A stretch of DNA of 64,000 bases from Pseudomonas fluorescens (GTDB taxonomy: Bacteria; Pseudomonadota; Gammaproteobacteria; Pseudomonadales; Pseudomonadaceae). A program made the position numbers and the translations under genes. Positions 53,371-61,663 of the stretch are shown piece by piece (position 1 is the first letter of the stretch; every line of letters begins with the position of its first letter). Location: NCBI RefSeq assembly GCF_001708445.1, contig NZ_CP015637.1:4279001-4343000 (forward strand), in the 5' to 3' direction. The notes under the pieces are model-generated. The model made no database searches. It was not told the DNA's origin and saw nothing but the letters and a program-made list of their open reading frames with translations.

Positions 53371-54708
53371 ATGACACAGGCAATTGCTTCGCCCGCGGTT
53401 CACGACCTGATCGGTATCGGTTTCGGCCCTTCGAACCTGGCGCTGGCCATCGCCCTGCAGGAGCGTGAAAAGACGCAGGGCAAACTGGACGTGCTGTTTC
53501 TCGACAAACAGGCTGATTACCGCTGGCACGGCAATACCCTGGTGACCCAGAGCGAACTGCAGATTTCGTTCCTCAAGGACCTGGTGACCCTGCGCAACCC
53601 CACCAGCCCGTACTCCTTCGTCAACTACCTCAAGGCCCATGACCGCCTGGTGGACTTCATCAACCTGGGCACCTTCTACCCGTGCCGCATGGAGTTCAAC
53701 GACTACCTGCGCTGGGTCGCCGGGCAGTTCCAGGCCGTGGGCCGCTACGGAGAGGAAGTGCTGGCCATCGAGCCGATCCTGCATCAACAACAGGTCGAGG
53801 CGCTGCGGGTGATTTCCCGCGATGCCCAGGGTGAGCAGCATGTGCGTACCACCCGTGCGGTCGTGGTCAGCGCCGGTGGCACGCCGCGGGTGCCGGAGGT
53901 GTTCAAGGCCCTGAAGGATGATGGCCGGGTGTTCCACCATTCCCAGTATTTGTCGCGCTTGGCCCAGCAGCCCTGTGTCGACGGCAAGGCGATGCGGATC
54001 GCGGTGATCGGCGGCGGCCAGAGTGCGGCCGAAGCCTTCATCGACTTGAATGACAGCTTCCCGTCGGTGCAGGTCGACATGATCCTGCGCGGCTCGGCAC
54101 TCAAGCCGGCCGATGACAGCCCGTTCGTCAACGAAGTGTTCTCGCCGGCCTTCACCGACCTGGTGTTCCAGCAGGCCGGCACCGAGCGTGAACGCCTGCT
54201 CGCCGAGTACCAGAACACCAACTATTCGGTGGTGGACCTGGACCTGATCGAACGCATCTACGGCATCTTCTACCGCCAGAAAGTCTCCGGCATTGCGCGC
54301 CATGCGTTCCGCACCATGACCGTGGTCGAGAAGGCCACCCCCGGTCCGTTGGGCATCGAACTGGCCCTGCGCAACAACGCCACTGGCGAAACCAGCGTCA
54401 GCCACTACGACGCGGTGATCCTGGCCACCGGCTACGAGCGCCAGATGCATCGCGAATTGCTGGCGCCGCTGGAGGAGTATCTGGGTGACTTTGAAGTGGC
54501 GCGCGACTACCGCCTCGTCACCGATGAGCGCTGCAAGGCCGGCATCTACATCCAGGGCTTCAGCCAGGCCAGCCATGGCTTGAGCGATACGTTGCTGTCG
54601 GTGCTGCCGATTCGTGCGGATGAGATTGCGGCGTCGCTGTTCGAGCATGATCGTCATCGTGGCCAGGGCCGCTCGGTGCAGGACCGGCTGCTCGCCGCCG
54701 CCAGCTGA
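53371..54708 (+). CDS. pvdA: L-ornithine N5-monooxygenase PvdA
   Basis: The 445-residue flavoprotein has the FAD motif GIGFGPSNLALAIAL, KQADYRWHGNT, the NADPH motif VIGGGQSAAEAF and the ATGYE motif in the C-terminal part. It hydroxylates the side-chain nitrogen of ornithine, the first step to the hydroxamate of pyoverdine. The start is the ATG at 53371 with GAGGACAC upstream; a longer frame upstream overlaps the promoter and is not used. It is preceded by an exact PvdS box, so it is expressed under iron limitation. No gene overlaps it. Confidence 0.95.
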   Translation: MTQAIASPAVHDLIGIGFGPSNLALAIALQEREKTQGKLDVLFLDKQADYRWHGNTLVTQSELQISFLKDLVTLRNPTSPYSFVNYLKAHDRLVDFINLGTFYPCRMEFNDYLRWVAGQFQAVGRYGEEVLAIEPILHQQQVEALRVISRDAQGEQHVRTTRAVVVSAGGTPRVPEVFKALKDDGRVFHHSQYLSRLAQQPCVDGKAMRIAVIGGGQSAAEAFIDLNDSFPSVQVDMILRGSALKPADDSPFVNEVFSPAFTDLVFQQAGTERERLLAEYQNTNYSVVDLDLIERIYGIFYRQKVSGIARHAFRTMTVVEKATPGPLGIELALRNNATGETSVSHYDAVILATGYERQMHRELLAPLEEYLGDFEVARDYRLVTDERCKAGIYIQGFSQASHGLSDTLLSVLPIRADEIAASLFEHDRHRGQGRSVQDRLLAAAS

Positions 54709-54712
54709 CCCC

Positions 54713-54814
54713 CTTGCAGGAGCGAGCTTGCCGCGAAAACCGTCGACGATAACGCGGGCATTCTGGGTTGACGCGGTGGTCTTGCGTTCTTCGCGAGCAA
54801 GCTCGCTCCTACAG
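54713..54814. repeat. REP-like inverted repeat, family B
   Basis: CTTGCAGGAGCGAGCTTGCC and its inverse ending CTCGCTCCTACAG. The left arm has lost two bases. It lies between pvdA and the radical SAM gene and may terminate pvdA. Confidence 0.8.
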
Positions 54815-54846
54815 GTGGTACTGGCAACACTGTGGGGCGACTGATA

Positions 54847-54862
54847 CTGTATAAAAAACCAG
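54847..54862. promoter_or_regulatory. LexA (SOS) box
   Basis: CTGTATAAAAAACCAG matches CTG-N10-CAG with the TATA-rich centre of the Pseudomonas LexA site (CTGTATAAATATACAG). It is 16-31 bp upstream of the radical SAM gene, so the DNA-metabolism pair is likely damage-inducible. Confidence 0.78.
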
Positions 54863-54877
54863 TATCGGTAGCCCTCC

Positions 54878-56098
54878 ATGCAATTGATCGAAAAACTCAG
54901 CATCCTCGCCGACGCCGCCAAGTACGATGCCTCGTGCGCCAGCAGTGGCGCGCCCAAGCGTAGCTCGGAGGGCAAGGCGGGGCTGGGTTCCACCGATGGC
55001 ATGGGCATCTGCCACAGCTACACGCCGGACGGGCGCTGTGTGTCGCTGCTCAAGGTGTTGCTCACCAACTTCTGCCTCTACGACTGCCAATACTGCGTCA
55101 ATCGCCGCTCCAGCGACGTGCCGCGGGCACGCTTCAGCCCGGAGGAGGTGGTCACGCTCACGTTGGATTTCTATCGGCGCAATTGCGTCAGCGGGCTGTT
55201 CCTCAGCTCGGGCATCATCCGCTCGGCGGACTACACCATGGAGCAGCTCGTGCGGGTGGCCAAGCTGCTGCGCGAAGAACATGACTTTCGCGGCTATATC
55301 CACCTCAAGACCATCCCCGAAGCCGACCCGGCGTTGATCGCCGAGGCCGGGCGGTATGCTGATCGCCTCAGTGTGAATATCGAACTGCCCACGGATGCCA
55401 GCCTGCAAACCCTGGCGCCGGAGAAGCAGATCGTCTCGATCAAGCAGGCCATGCAGACCATCTACACTGGCGAACAGACCGTGCTCAACGAACCCCGTGC
55501 CCCGCGTTTCGCGCCGGCCGGGCAGAGCACGCAGATGATCGTCGGCGCCGACGACACCGACGACAGCACCATCCTCCACGGGGCCGAGGCGTTGTATGGC
55601 AATTTCAAGCTGCGCCGCGTGTATTACTCGGCGTTCAGCCCCATCCCCAACAGCCCGAAAAGCGTGCCCCTGGCCGCGCCGCCATTGATGCGCGAGCACC
55701 GTTTGTACCAGGCGGATTTCCTGCTGCGCAGCTACGGCTTCAGCGCCAATGAACTGTTCGAAGGCCCTGGCCACCTGGCCCTGGATATCGACCCCAAGCT
55801 GGCCTGGGCCCTGGAACACCGCGACGTCTTCCCCCTGGACCTGAACCGTGCCGAAGCGACCCTGATCGCCCGTATCCCCGGTATCGGCCTGCGCACCACC
55901 CAGCGCCTGGTGGACCTGCGCCGTGAACGCAAGATCCGTTTCGAAGACCTGGCCCGCATGCGCTGCGTGCTGGCCAAGGCCAAGCCATTTTTCATCACCA
56001 GCGACTACCACCCGCAACAGGCTGAAAGCACCAGCGTGCTGCTGCGTGAACAACTGCGTGACCGTCCGCAGCCGCAACAAATGGGGTTGTGGGGATGA
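54878..56098 (+). CDS. Radical SAM protein linked to a DNA-glycosylase-type partner (putative DNA modification/repair)
   Basis: The 406-residue protein has the radical SAM cluster motif C-x3-C-x2-C in NFCLYDCQYCVNRRSS near residue 65 and a C-terminal helix-hairpin-helix (LIARIPGIGLRTTQRLVDLRRER), which binds DNA. The family occurs only together with a second protein, encoded directly downstream here. It resembles spore photoproduct lyase in organisation, so repair of a DNA lesion is plausible, but the reaction is not known. A LexA box precedes the gene. Confidence 0.85.
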   Translation: MQLIEKLSILADAAKYDASCASSGAPKRSSEGKAGLGSTDGMGICHSYTPDGRCVSLLKVLLTNFCLYDCQYCVNRRSSDVPRARFSPEEVVTLTLDFYRRNCVSGLFLSSGIIRSADYTMEQLVRVAKLLREEHDFRGYIHLKTIPEADPALIAEAGRYADRLSVNIELPTDASLQTLAPEKQIVSIKQAMQTIYTGEQTVLNEPRAPRFAPAGQSTQMIVGADDTDDSTILHGAEALYGNFKLRRVYYSAFSPIPNSPKSVPLAAPPLMREHRLYQADFLLRSYGFSANELFEGPGHLALDIDPKLAWALEHRDVFPLDLNRAEATLIARIPGIGLRTTQRLVDLRRERKIRFEDLARMRCVLAKAKPFFITSDYHPQQAESTSVLLREQLRDRPQPQQMGLWG

Positions 56099-56928
56099 TC
56101 AGCCTGGAATGCGACAACCTGTTCAGTACCTGGCGCGAACAGGCGCGTTGGCTGCTCAGCCATCAGGTCGATCCCAGCCAGGTGAGTTGGGGCGAGGCTG
56201 AAGTGGCGGACCTGTTCGCCACCGACGAACCGATCCCCGAGGGGCTGGGGTCGTTCCAGGCGCGGATTCCCAAGGCGTTGCTCGAACTGCTGGAAGCCGC
56301 CGCCTGTTACCACGGCGAGCAGCGCTGGAGCCTGTTGTATGAGGTGCTGTGGCGGGTCAGCCATGGCGACCGCACGGCAATGCTCGCGGGGGACAAACTG
56401 GGCAGCGAACTGCAACGGCGAATCAAGCAGGTCAGCCGCGAGGCTCATCACCTGCATGCGTTCGTGCGGTTTATCGCGGTACCCCAGGAGGCCGGGCCCG
56501 AGCTGCCGGAGTACGTGGCCTGGCATGAGCCGGCCCATGACATTCTCCGCAGCGCCAGCCAGCACTTTATCGGGCGCATGGGCCGCCATCGCTGGATGAT
56601 CGCGACACCGTTGGATGGGGTTTACTACGATGGCGAGCAACTGATCCATCAACGCCAGTGCCCAGAGGCGTGGCAGCAGTTGGCGCAGAATGTCGAGGAC
56701 CCCCACAGTGCCATGTGGTTGACCTATTACAGCCACATCTTCAACCCGGCGCGGTTGAACCCCAAGGTGATGGAAGGGCATTTGCCAAGCCGGTTCTGGA
56801 AGAACTTGCCGGAGGGCAAGTTGATCCCGGGGTTGATCAGCGAGGCGCGGACGGGGAAGCAGAAGGATGGGCAGGCGAGCCTGATTGGGGCAAAGCCGGG
56901 TAAGCGCATCTCCAGCGGGCACGCTTAA
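56095..56928 (+). CDS. DNA metabolism protein linked to the radical SAM protein (uracil-DNA-glycosylase-like context)
   Basis: The 277-residue protein overlaps the radical SAM gene by ATGA. It has the conserved stretches YEVLWRVSHGDRT, HLHAFVRFIAVPQE, WHEPAHDILRSASQHFIGRMGRHRWMIATP and WLTYYSHIFNPARLNP, which characterise the DUF4130 family; members are often fused to a uracil-DNA glycosylase domain, which is absent here. A role with the partner in DNA repair is inferred. The last 15 residues are short and basic. Confidence 0.8.
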   Translation: MISLECDNLFSTWREQARWLLSHQVDPSQVSWGEAEVADLFATDEPIPEGLGSFQARIPKALLELLEAAACYHGEQRWSLLYEVLWRVSHGDRTAMLAGDKLGSELQRRIKQVSREAHHLHAFVRFIAVPQEAGPELPEYVAWHEPAHDILRSASQHFIGRMGRHRWMIATPLDGVYYDGEQLIHQRQCPEAWQQLAQNVEDPHSAMWLTYYSHIFNPARLNPKVMEGHLPSRFWKNLPEGKLIPGLISEARTGKQKDGQASLIGAKPGKRISSGHA

Positions 56929-56937
56929 AAAATGTGG

Positions 56938-57222
56938 CAGGGAGCTTGTTGTGGCGAGCAGGCTTGCCCTGCGTTGGGCTGCGCAGCAGCCCCATTAAAA
57001 ACACCGCGTAGTTTCATCGTTTCAGATAAAACTTCCTGGGGCTGCTGCGCAGCCCAACGCAGGGCAAGCCTTAATGCCGTTCAGTTAAGGCTTTTTTGTA
57101 GGAGCGAGGGGGACGCCTAGTTCTTGCTCGCGAAAAACTCACAGGCGCCGCGTTCATTCAGGAAACACGCGTTATCGTTGACGTTTTTCGCGAGCAAGAA
57201 CTAGGCGTCCCCCTCGCTCCTA
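56938..57222. repeat. Mosaic REP-like repeats including a perfect 40-bp inverted repeat
   Basis: At 56949-57070 a TGTGGCGAGCAGGCTTGCCC unit and its inverse surround GGCTGCGCAGCAGCC. At 57099-57138 and 57183-57222 two perfect 40-bp arms carry TAGGAGCGAGGGGGACGCCT. The right end abuts the repeat that holds the IS element. This is the same family as 30748-30963. No gene is seen. Confidence 0.8.
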
Positions 57223-57427
57223 GTTAGCCGTCCTGGGCCAGGGATGGCCCATGACGGCGGCCCACGGATTCAAGCCGGAGTGAGGGCACACCGAGCCTAG
57301 GCGAGGTGCCGAGTGGTGGGGCAAGAGCCCTTTGGTTACGTTGGGGCTCTTTTCCAAAAGTGACCCGCCGTAAGGGCGGAACCGCCAGTGGCCGTTACCG
57401 CAGAAACGGATATGTACACGAAACCCC
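57223..57427. repeat. Left part of a dispersed repeat that flanks the IS element
   Basis: GTTAGCCGTCCTGGG at 57223-57237 is an exact inverse of CCCAGGACGGCTAAC at 58788-58802. Both sides also contain CACGGATTCAAGCC. The left part has hairpins such as CCGCCGTAAGGGCGG. I read it as a Pseudomonas dispersed repeat interrupted by the IS. Nothing coding is seen. Confidence 0.6.
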
Positions 57428-58790
57428 GGGACTGTCAGATATTTTGTGTGCGGGCCGGTAACGGCCTGCCGTCAGGCAGGCCATGCTTTACCAGGTTGGC
57501 CTGATAAATCGATCTCCGTACAGAATCGCAAATTGATTCATCGCACTTTTCCAGTCATGGGCCGCGGAGCCCCAGTTTGCGGTGATATTGCGCAGTCCAA
57601 GCCAGATCAGTTTTGTCGCCGCATCGTCGGTCGGGAAGTGACCTCGGGTCTTGATGATCTTGCGCAACTGAGCGTTGATGCTCTCAATGGCGTTGGTCGT
57701 GTAGATCACTTTTCGAATCGCCGGCGGGAACACGAAAAATGGGATCACACGATCCCAAGCGCGGCGCCAGGCAGCCACTACCGTCGGATACTGCTTGCCC
57801 CATGGCCCGCTTTCAAACGCATCCAGCGCCTGCTCGGCCGCTTCGGCGGTCACCGCCTGATAGATCGGTTTGAGCGCCTTGGCCAGTTCGCGACGCTTGT
57901 CCCAGGCCGCGTAATCAAGACTGTTGCGGATCAGATGAACAATGCATGTTTGCAGTGTCGTGTCTGGAAATACGGCGTTGAGAGCCTCTGGCATGCCTTT
58001 CAGTCCATCGGTCACAGCAATCAACACGTCTTCGACGCCGCGTGTCTTGAGGTCGTTGAAAACTTTCATCCAGAACTTGGCGCCCTCGGTATTTTCTACC
58101 CAGATGCCGAGAATATCGCGTGTTCCGTCAGGCAAAACGCCCAGGGCCAAGTAAATCGCCTTGTTGCGAACCAGCCCCTCTTCGCGAATTTTGACCCGTA
58201 GAGCATCGAAGAAAATAACCGGATACATCGGCTCCAAAGGCCGCTGTTGCCATGCACCGATCTCTGCCATGACCTCGTCGGTTACAGAGCTGATGAAGTC
58301 GGGAGAAACGTCAGTACCGTACTGCTCGGAAAGAAACGCTCGGATCTCTCTGACCGTCATTCCACGGGCATACATGGCGATGATCTTGTCGTCGAAACCG
58401 GTGTAGCGGCGTTCGTGCTTGGGGATCAAAATGGGCGAAAAACTGCCGTCCCGGTCGCGGGGAATATCCAGTCGGAGCGGACCGTCGCCGGTTAGAACCG
58501 TCTTGCCGCTTTTGCCATTGCGCTGGTTGGTTTCATCCTCTGGGCGCTGCGCGCCCGGCGGATAGCCCAAGTGGTGACCTAGCTCTGCACTCAGCGCTCG
58601 CTCGATCAAAGCCTTCTTGAACGCCGCAGACGCGTCCTCGATAGCTTCAGCGGTCATCGGTCCATCGGTGAATTGCTCGAGCAGCTCTTTCGGGATTTTC
58701 GGCAGCTCTCGCAACGCGGGTTTCTTTTTGGTTGGCATACATGCACCTCTTACTCATGTTATGCCCGAACACAAAATTTCTGACACCCCC
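57428..58790 (-). mobile_element. IS256-family insertion sequence
   Basis: The 28-bp ends are inverted repeats with 4 mismatches (left GGGACTGTCAGATATTTTGT, right complement GGGGGTGTCAGAAATTTTGT), 1363 bp apart, enclosing one transposase gene. Adjacent 8 bp differ on the two sides (GAAACCCC and AGGACGGC), so no target duplication is visible. Confidence 0.82.
57488..58738 (-). CDS. IS256-family transposase
   Basis: The 416-residue protein has the IS256 pattern with the catalytic acidic residues in PVIFFDALRVKI (Asp), AVTDGLKGMPEAL (Asp) and TTNAIESINAQLRK (Glu), and the RGMTVREIRAFLSEQYG segment before them. It is full length, with no stop or frameshift, so the element may still be active. 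The start is the ATG at 58736-58738. It occupies nearly the whole IS. Confidence 0.95.
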   Translation of the reverse strand: MPTKKKPALRELPKIPKELLEQFTDGPMTAEAIEDASAAFKKALIERALSAELGHHLGYPPGAQRPEDETNQRNGKSGKTVLTGDGPLRLDIPRDRDGSFSPILIPKHERRYTGFDDKIIAMYARGMTVREIRAFLSEQYGTDVSPDFISSVTDEVMAEIGAWQQRPLEPMYPVIFFDALRVKIREEGLVRNKAIYLALGVLPDGTRDILGIWVENTEGAKFWMKVFNDLKTRGVEDVLIAVTDGLKGMPEALNAVFPDTTLQTCIVHLIRNSLDYAAWDKRRELAKALKPIYQAVTAEAAEQALDAFESGPWGKQYPTVVAAWRRAWDRVIPFFVFPPAIRKVIYTTNAIESINAQLRKIIKTRGHFPTDDAATKLIWLGLRNITANWGSAAHDWKSAMNQFAILYGDRFIRPTW

Positions 58791-59050
58791 AGGACGGCTA
58801 ACCCGGCGTCCTGCCGGGTTACCCACGGATTCAAGCCTGCGTTCGGCCAGCGTGGTTTAACGGGGCGTCTAAGATCAAGATCAAAAGCCAGAGCAAAGCC
58901 AGAGCAAAGCCAGAGCAAAGCCAGAGCAAAAGCAAAGCCAGAGCAAAACCAAAGCCAGAGCAAAACCAAAGCAAAGGAAAGGCAGAGCCAGAGCAACCGC
59001 AACAATACGATCAGCTGTAGAACCCCATGCCCAAGTAACCGCATGCGGCG
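58791..59050. repeat. Right part of the dispersed repeat with an 11-bp tandem array
   Basis: After AGGACGGCTAACCCGGCGTC and CGGCCAGCGTGGTTTAACGG comes an array of GCCAGAGCAAA units with variants, about 58888-58990. The 96-residue minus-strand frame across it is low-complexity Leu/Trp and is not taken as a gene. The 58803-59137 gap holds nothing else I can support. Confidence 0.7.
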
Positions 59051-59137
59051 TCATGCCACGGGTGAATGTTGATCGTGGTCAAGGGATAAATGCGCGGTAG
59101 TTCTCACACTGTGGCGAACTTTCTGGAGGACTGCGCC

Positions 59138-59785
59138 ATGCCTTTGTCTCTTGCGCAATTGCGCCGCAACTACACCCTTTATGGCTTGCGTGATGACTTG
59201 GCGCAGGACGATCCCTTGGTGCTGTTTGGCCAGTGGTTGGATCAGGCGCGTAAAACCGAAGTGCCTCCGGTCGAGGCCAATAGTATGGCGTTGGCCACCG
59301 TGGACAGTCAGGGCCATGCCCATTGCCGCATTCTGTTGCTCAAGGGTTTCAGCGCTGAGGGTTTTTTCTTTTTCGGCCATTACCAGAGTGCCAAGGGTGA
59401 GGAGTTGGCGAGTAATCCCCATGCGGCCATGACGTTTTTCTGGCCGGGGCTGGAGCGGCAGGTGCGTATCGAAGGCCCGGTGGTGCGGGCGGATGCGCAG
59501 CTGTCGGACGATTATTTTGACGCGCGTCCGGCCGCCAGTCAGTTGGGGGCCTGGGCTTCGCCGCAAAGCCAGCCCCTTAGCCATCGCAGCGAGCTGGAAA
59601 GCCGCTTGCGTGACGTCACCGAGCGTTTCGCCGGGCAGCAACCGCCGCGCCCTGAGCATTGGGGCGGCTACCGCCTGCAACCGCAGCGCATCGAGTTCTG
59701 GCAAGGCCGCCCTGACCGCCTGCACGACCGCCTCGATTACCGCTTGCACGCCGGGACGTGGCAGCGCACGCGCCTGGCCCCCTGA
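59138..59785 (+). CDS. pdxH: Pyridoxamine 5'-phosphate oxidase
   Basis: The 215-residue FMN enzyme has the expected length and motifs: the FMN-binding [34 protein letters not shown] in the middle and the C-terminal [29 protein letters not shown]. It makes pyridoxal 5'-phosphate, by oxidation of the pyridoxine or pyridoxamine phosphate. The ATG at 59138 has GGAGGA 9 bases before it. It stands alone, 86 bp before moaB, and follows the repeat region. Confidence 0.95.
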   Translation: MPLSLAQLRRNYTLYGLRDDLAQDDPLVLFGQWLDQARKTEVPPVEANSMALATVDSQGHAHCRILLLKGFSAEGFFFFGHYQSAKGEELASNPHAAMTFFWPGLERQVRIEGPVVRADAQLSDDYFDARPAASQLGAWASPQSQPLSHRSELESRLRDVTERFAGQQPPRPEHWGGYRLQPQRIEFWQGRPDRLHDRLDYRLHAGTWQRTRLAP

Positions 59786-59870
59786 ACGAGATACCTCCTT
59801 GGAGGAATAGGCCCTGCGCCCATTGCGGCGCAGGCTGACAGCCACTTTCTTTACGCCTGGAGCCTTGATC

Positions 59871-60425
59871 ATGGCCCATTTGAAACAACGTCATTTCATC
59901 CCCCTGAACATCGCCGTGCTGACCATCAGCGACACCCGCACCCTCGACACCGACACCTCCGGGCAGACCCTGGTGGACCGCCTGCAAGGTGCCGGGCATG
60001 TGCTGGTCGACCGTGGCCTGGTGATCGACGATATCTACCAGATTCGTGCGCAGGTCTCCCTGTGGATCGCCGACCCTGATGTGCAAGTGGTGCTGATGAC
60101 CGGCGGCACCGGCTTCACCGCCCGTGACAACACGCCCCAAGCGGTGCTGCCGCTGCTGGACAAACACGTGGAGGGCTTCGGCGAATTGTTCCGCCAGGTG
60201 TCCCTGGTCGAAATCGGCACCTCCACCTTGCAATCCCGTGCGTTGGCCGGCATCAGCAACGGCGTGCTGGTGTGCTGCATGCCGGGTTCGCCGGGCGCGT
60301 GCCGTACCGCCTGGGATCAGATCCTCGCGGGCCAGTTGGACAGCCGTACCGGCCCGTGCAACTTCGTGCCGCACCTCAAGCCCCAGCCCGAGCAGATCCT
60401 GCAAGCCTGCGAGTCGCGTTCGTGA
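59871..60425 (+). CDS. moaB: Molybdenum cofactor biosynthesis protein MoaB
   Basis: The 184-residue protein belongs to the MoaB/Mog family, with TISDTRTLDTDTSG, VVLMTGGTGFTARDNTP and CCMPGSPGACRTAWDQIL. MoaB in pseudomonads adenylylates molybdopterin before MoeA inserts molybdenum. The GTGA overlap with moeA shows coupling. The start ATG is at 59871; upstream codons in frame lack a ribosome site. Confidence 0.92.
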   Translation: MAHLKQRHFIPLNIAVLTISDTRTLDTDTSGQTLVDRLQGAGHVLVDRGLVIDDIYQIRAQVSLWIADPDVQVVLMTGGTGFTARDNTPQAVLPLLDKHVEGFGELFRQVSLVEIGTSTLQSRALAGISNGVLVCCMPGSPGACRTAWDQILAGQLDSRTGPCNFVPHLKPQPEQILQACESRS

Positions 60426-61654
60426 GCGTCTCGGTGTGCGACAGCGGCCACCTGATGCCGGTGGACGAGGCCATCGCCACGCTGCTGGCCCAGGCACCGC
60501 CGCCGCCGGGCACGCAGGTAATCGACCTGGAGCACGCGCTGGGGCGGGTGGTCGCCGAGGAACTGTTCTCGCCCCTGGACCTGCCGGGGTTCGACAACAG
60601 CGCCATGGATGGCTACGCCCTGCGCGCCGAGGACGTACCGGCAGAGGGGGGCTACCTGATGCTCGCCGGGCGCATTGCCGCTGGCCAGCACAGCACGGCG
60701 AAGGTGCAGGCCGGGCAGGCGGTGCGCATCTTTACCGGTGCGCCGGTACCGGCCGGTGCCGACACGGTGGTGCCCCAGGAACGCTGCCGCCTTTACGGCC
60801 AGCGTATTTGGTGCCCACCGGTGCGCCTGGGTGAGCATGTGCGCAAGCAGGGCGAAGAGTTGCGACGCGGCCAGACCCTGGTCGCCGTGGGCAAGCGCCT
60901 GCGTGCCCAGGACATCGGCTTGCTCGCATCGGCCGGCATCCCGCGCCTGAAAGTCTACCGCCCGCTGCGGGTGTGCCTGCTCAGCAGCGGCAATGAACTG
61001 CGCGAGCCGGGTGAGGCACTGGTGCCTGGGCAGATCTACAACAGCAACCGATATGCCCTGGCCGCGTTGCTGCGCGGCTGGGGCGTGGACGTGCTCGACT
61101 ATGGCGTGATGGCCGACGAACTGGCCGCCAGCCGCGATGCACTGGCCCTGGCGTCCTCCGAATGCGACGTGCTGTTGACGTCTGCCGGTGTGTCGGTGGG
61201 GGAGGAGGACCACCTCAAGCAGGCCATCGAAGAACTCGGCCGCGTGGACTTCTGGCGCCTGGCGATCCAGCCCGGCAAGCCCCTGGCGTTTGGCGAGGTG
61301 GCGGGCAAGCCATGGCTGGGTTTGCCCGGCAACCCGTCGGCGGCGTTGATCACCGCGTTGGTGGTGGTGCGTCCGTTCCTGTTGCGCGCCCAAGGTGTGG
61401 CGCGGGTGCTGCCGGTACCGATCCAGGTGCCGGCCGATTTTGAATGGCTCCAGCCCAACAAGCGCCGCCAATACCTGCGCGCGCGCCTGAGCCCCGGCGA
61501 GGATGGGCAATTGCGCGCGGTGCTGCACCCCCAGCAAAGCTCGGCGATGCTCACCGCCGCCTGTTGGGCCGATGGCCTGGTGATCATCGAGCGCGAGCAT
61601 CAGGTGCCCAGGGATGCACCGGTGCCATTTCTGTCTTTCGCTGAATTTTTGTGA
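60422..61654 (+). CDS. moeA: Molybdopterin molybdotransferase MoeA
   Basis: The 410-residue enzyme has the MoeA domains: PLPGFDNSAMDGYALRAED (form DLPGFDNSAMDGYAL here), IFTGAPVPAGADTVV, the MoCF-like LLTSAGVSVGEEDHLKQAI and GLPGNPSAALI, then domain IV to residue 410. It inserts molybdate into molybdopterin-AMP. The start is a GTG at 60422 that overlaps the moaB stop by four bases. It is followed 9 bp later by ubiU. Confidence 0.93.
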   Translation: MSVSVCDSGHLMPVDEAIATLLAQAPPPPGTQVIDLEHALGRVVAEELFSPLDLPGFDNSAMDGYALRAEDVPAEGGYLMLAGRIAAGQHSTAKVQAGQAVRIFTGAPVPAGADTVVPQERCRLYGQRIWCPPVRLGEHVRKQGEELRRGQTLVAVGKRLRAQDIGLLASAGIPRLKVYRPLRVCLLSSGNELREPGEALVPGQIYNSNRYALAALLRGWGVDVLDYGVMADELAASRDALALASSECDVLLTSAGVSVGEEDHLKQAIEELGRVDFWRLAIQPGKPLAFGEVAGKPWLGLPGNPSAALITALVVVRPFLLRAQGVARVLPVPIQVPADFEWLQPNKRRQYLRARLSPGEDGQLRAVLHPQQSSAMLTAACWADGLVIIEREHQVPRDAPVPFLSFAEFL

Positions 61655-61663
61655 GGAACCCCC

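Noticed and set aside
58754..59044. 96-residue minus-strand frame rich in Leu, Trp and Phe across the 11-bp array
   Set aside because: The composition comes from the tandem repeat; there is no ribosome site and no recognisable domain.
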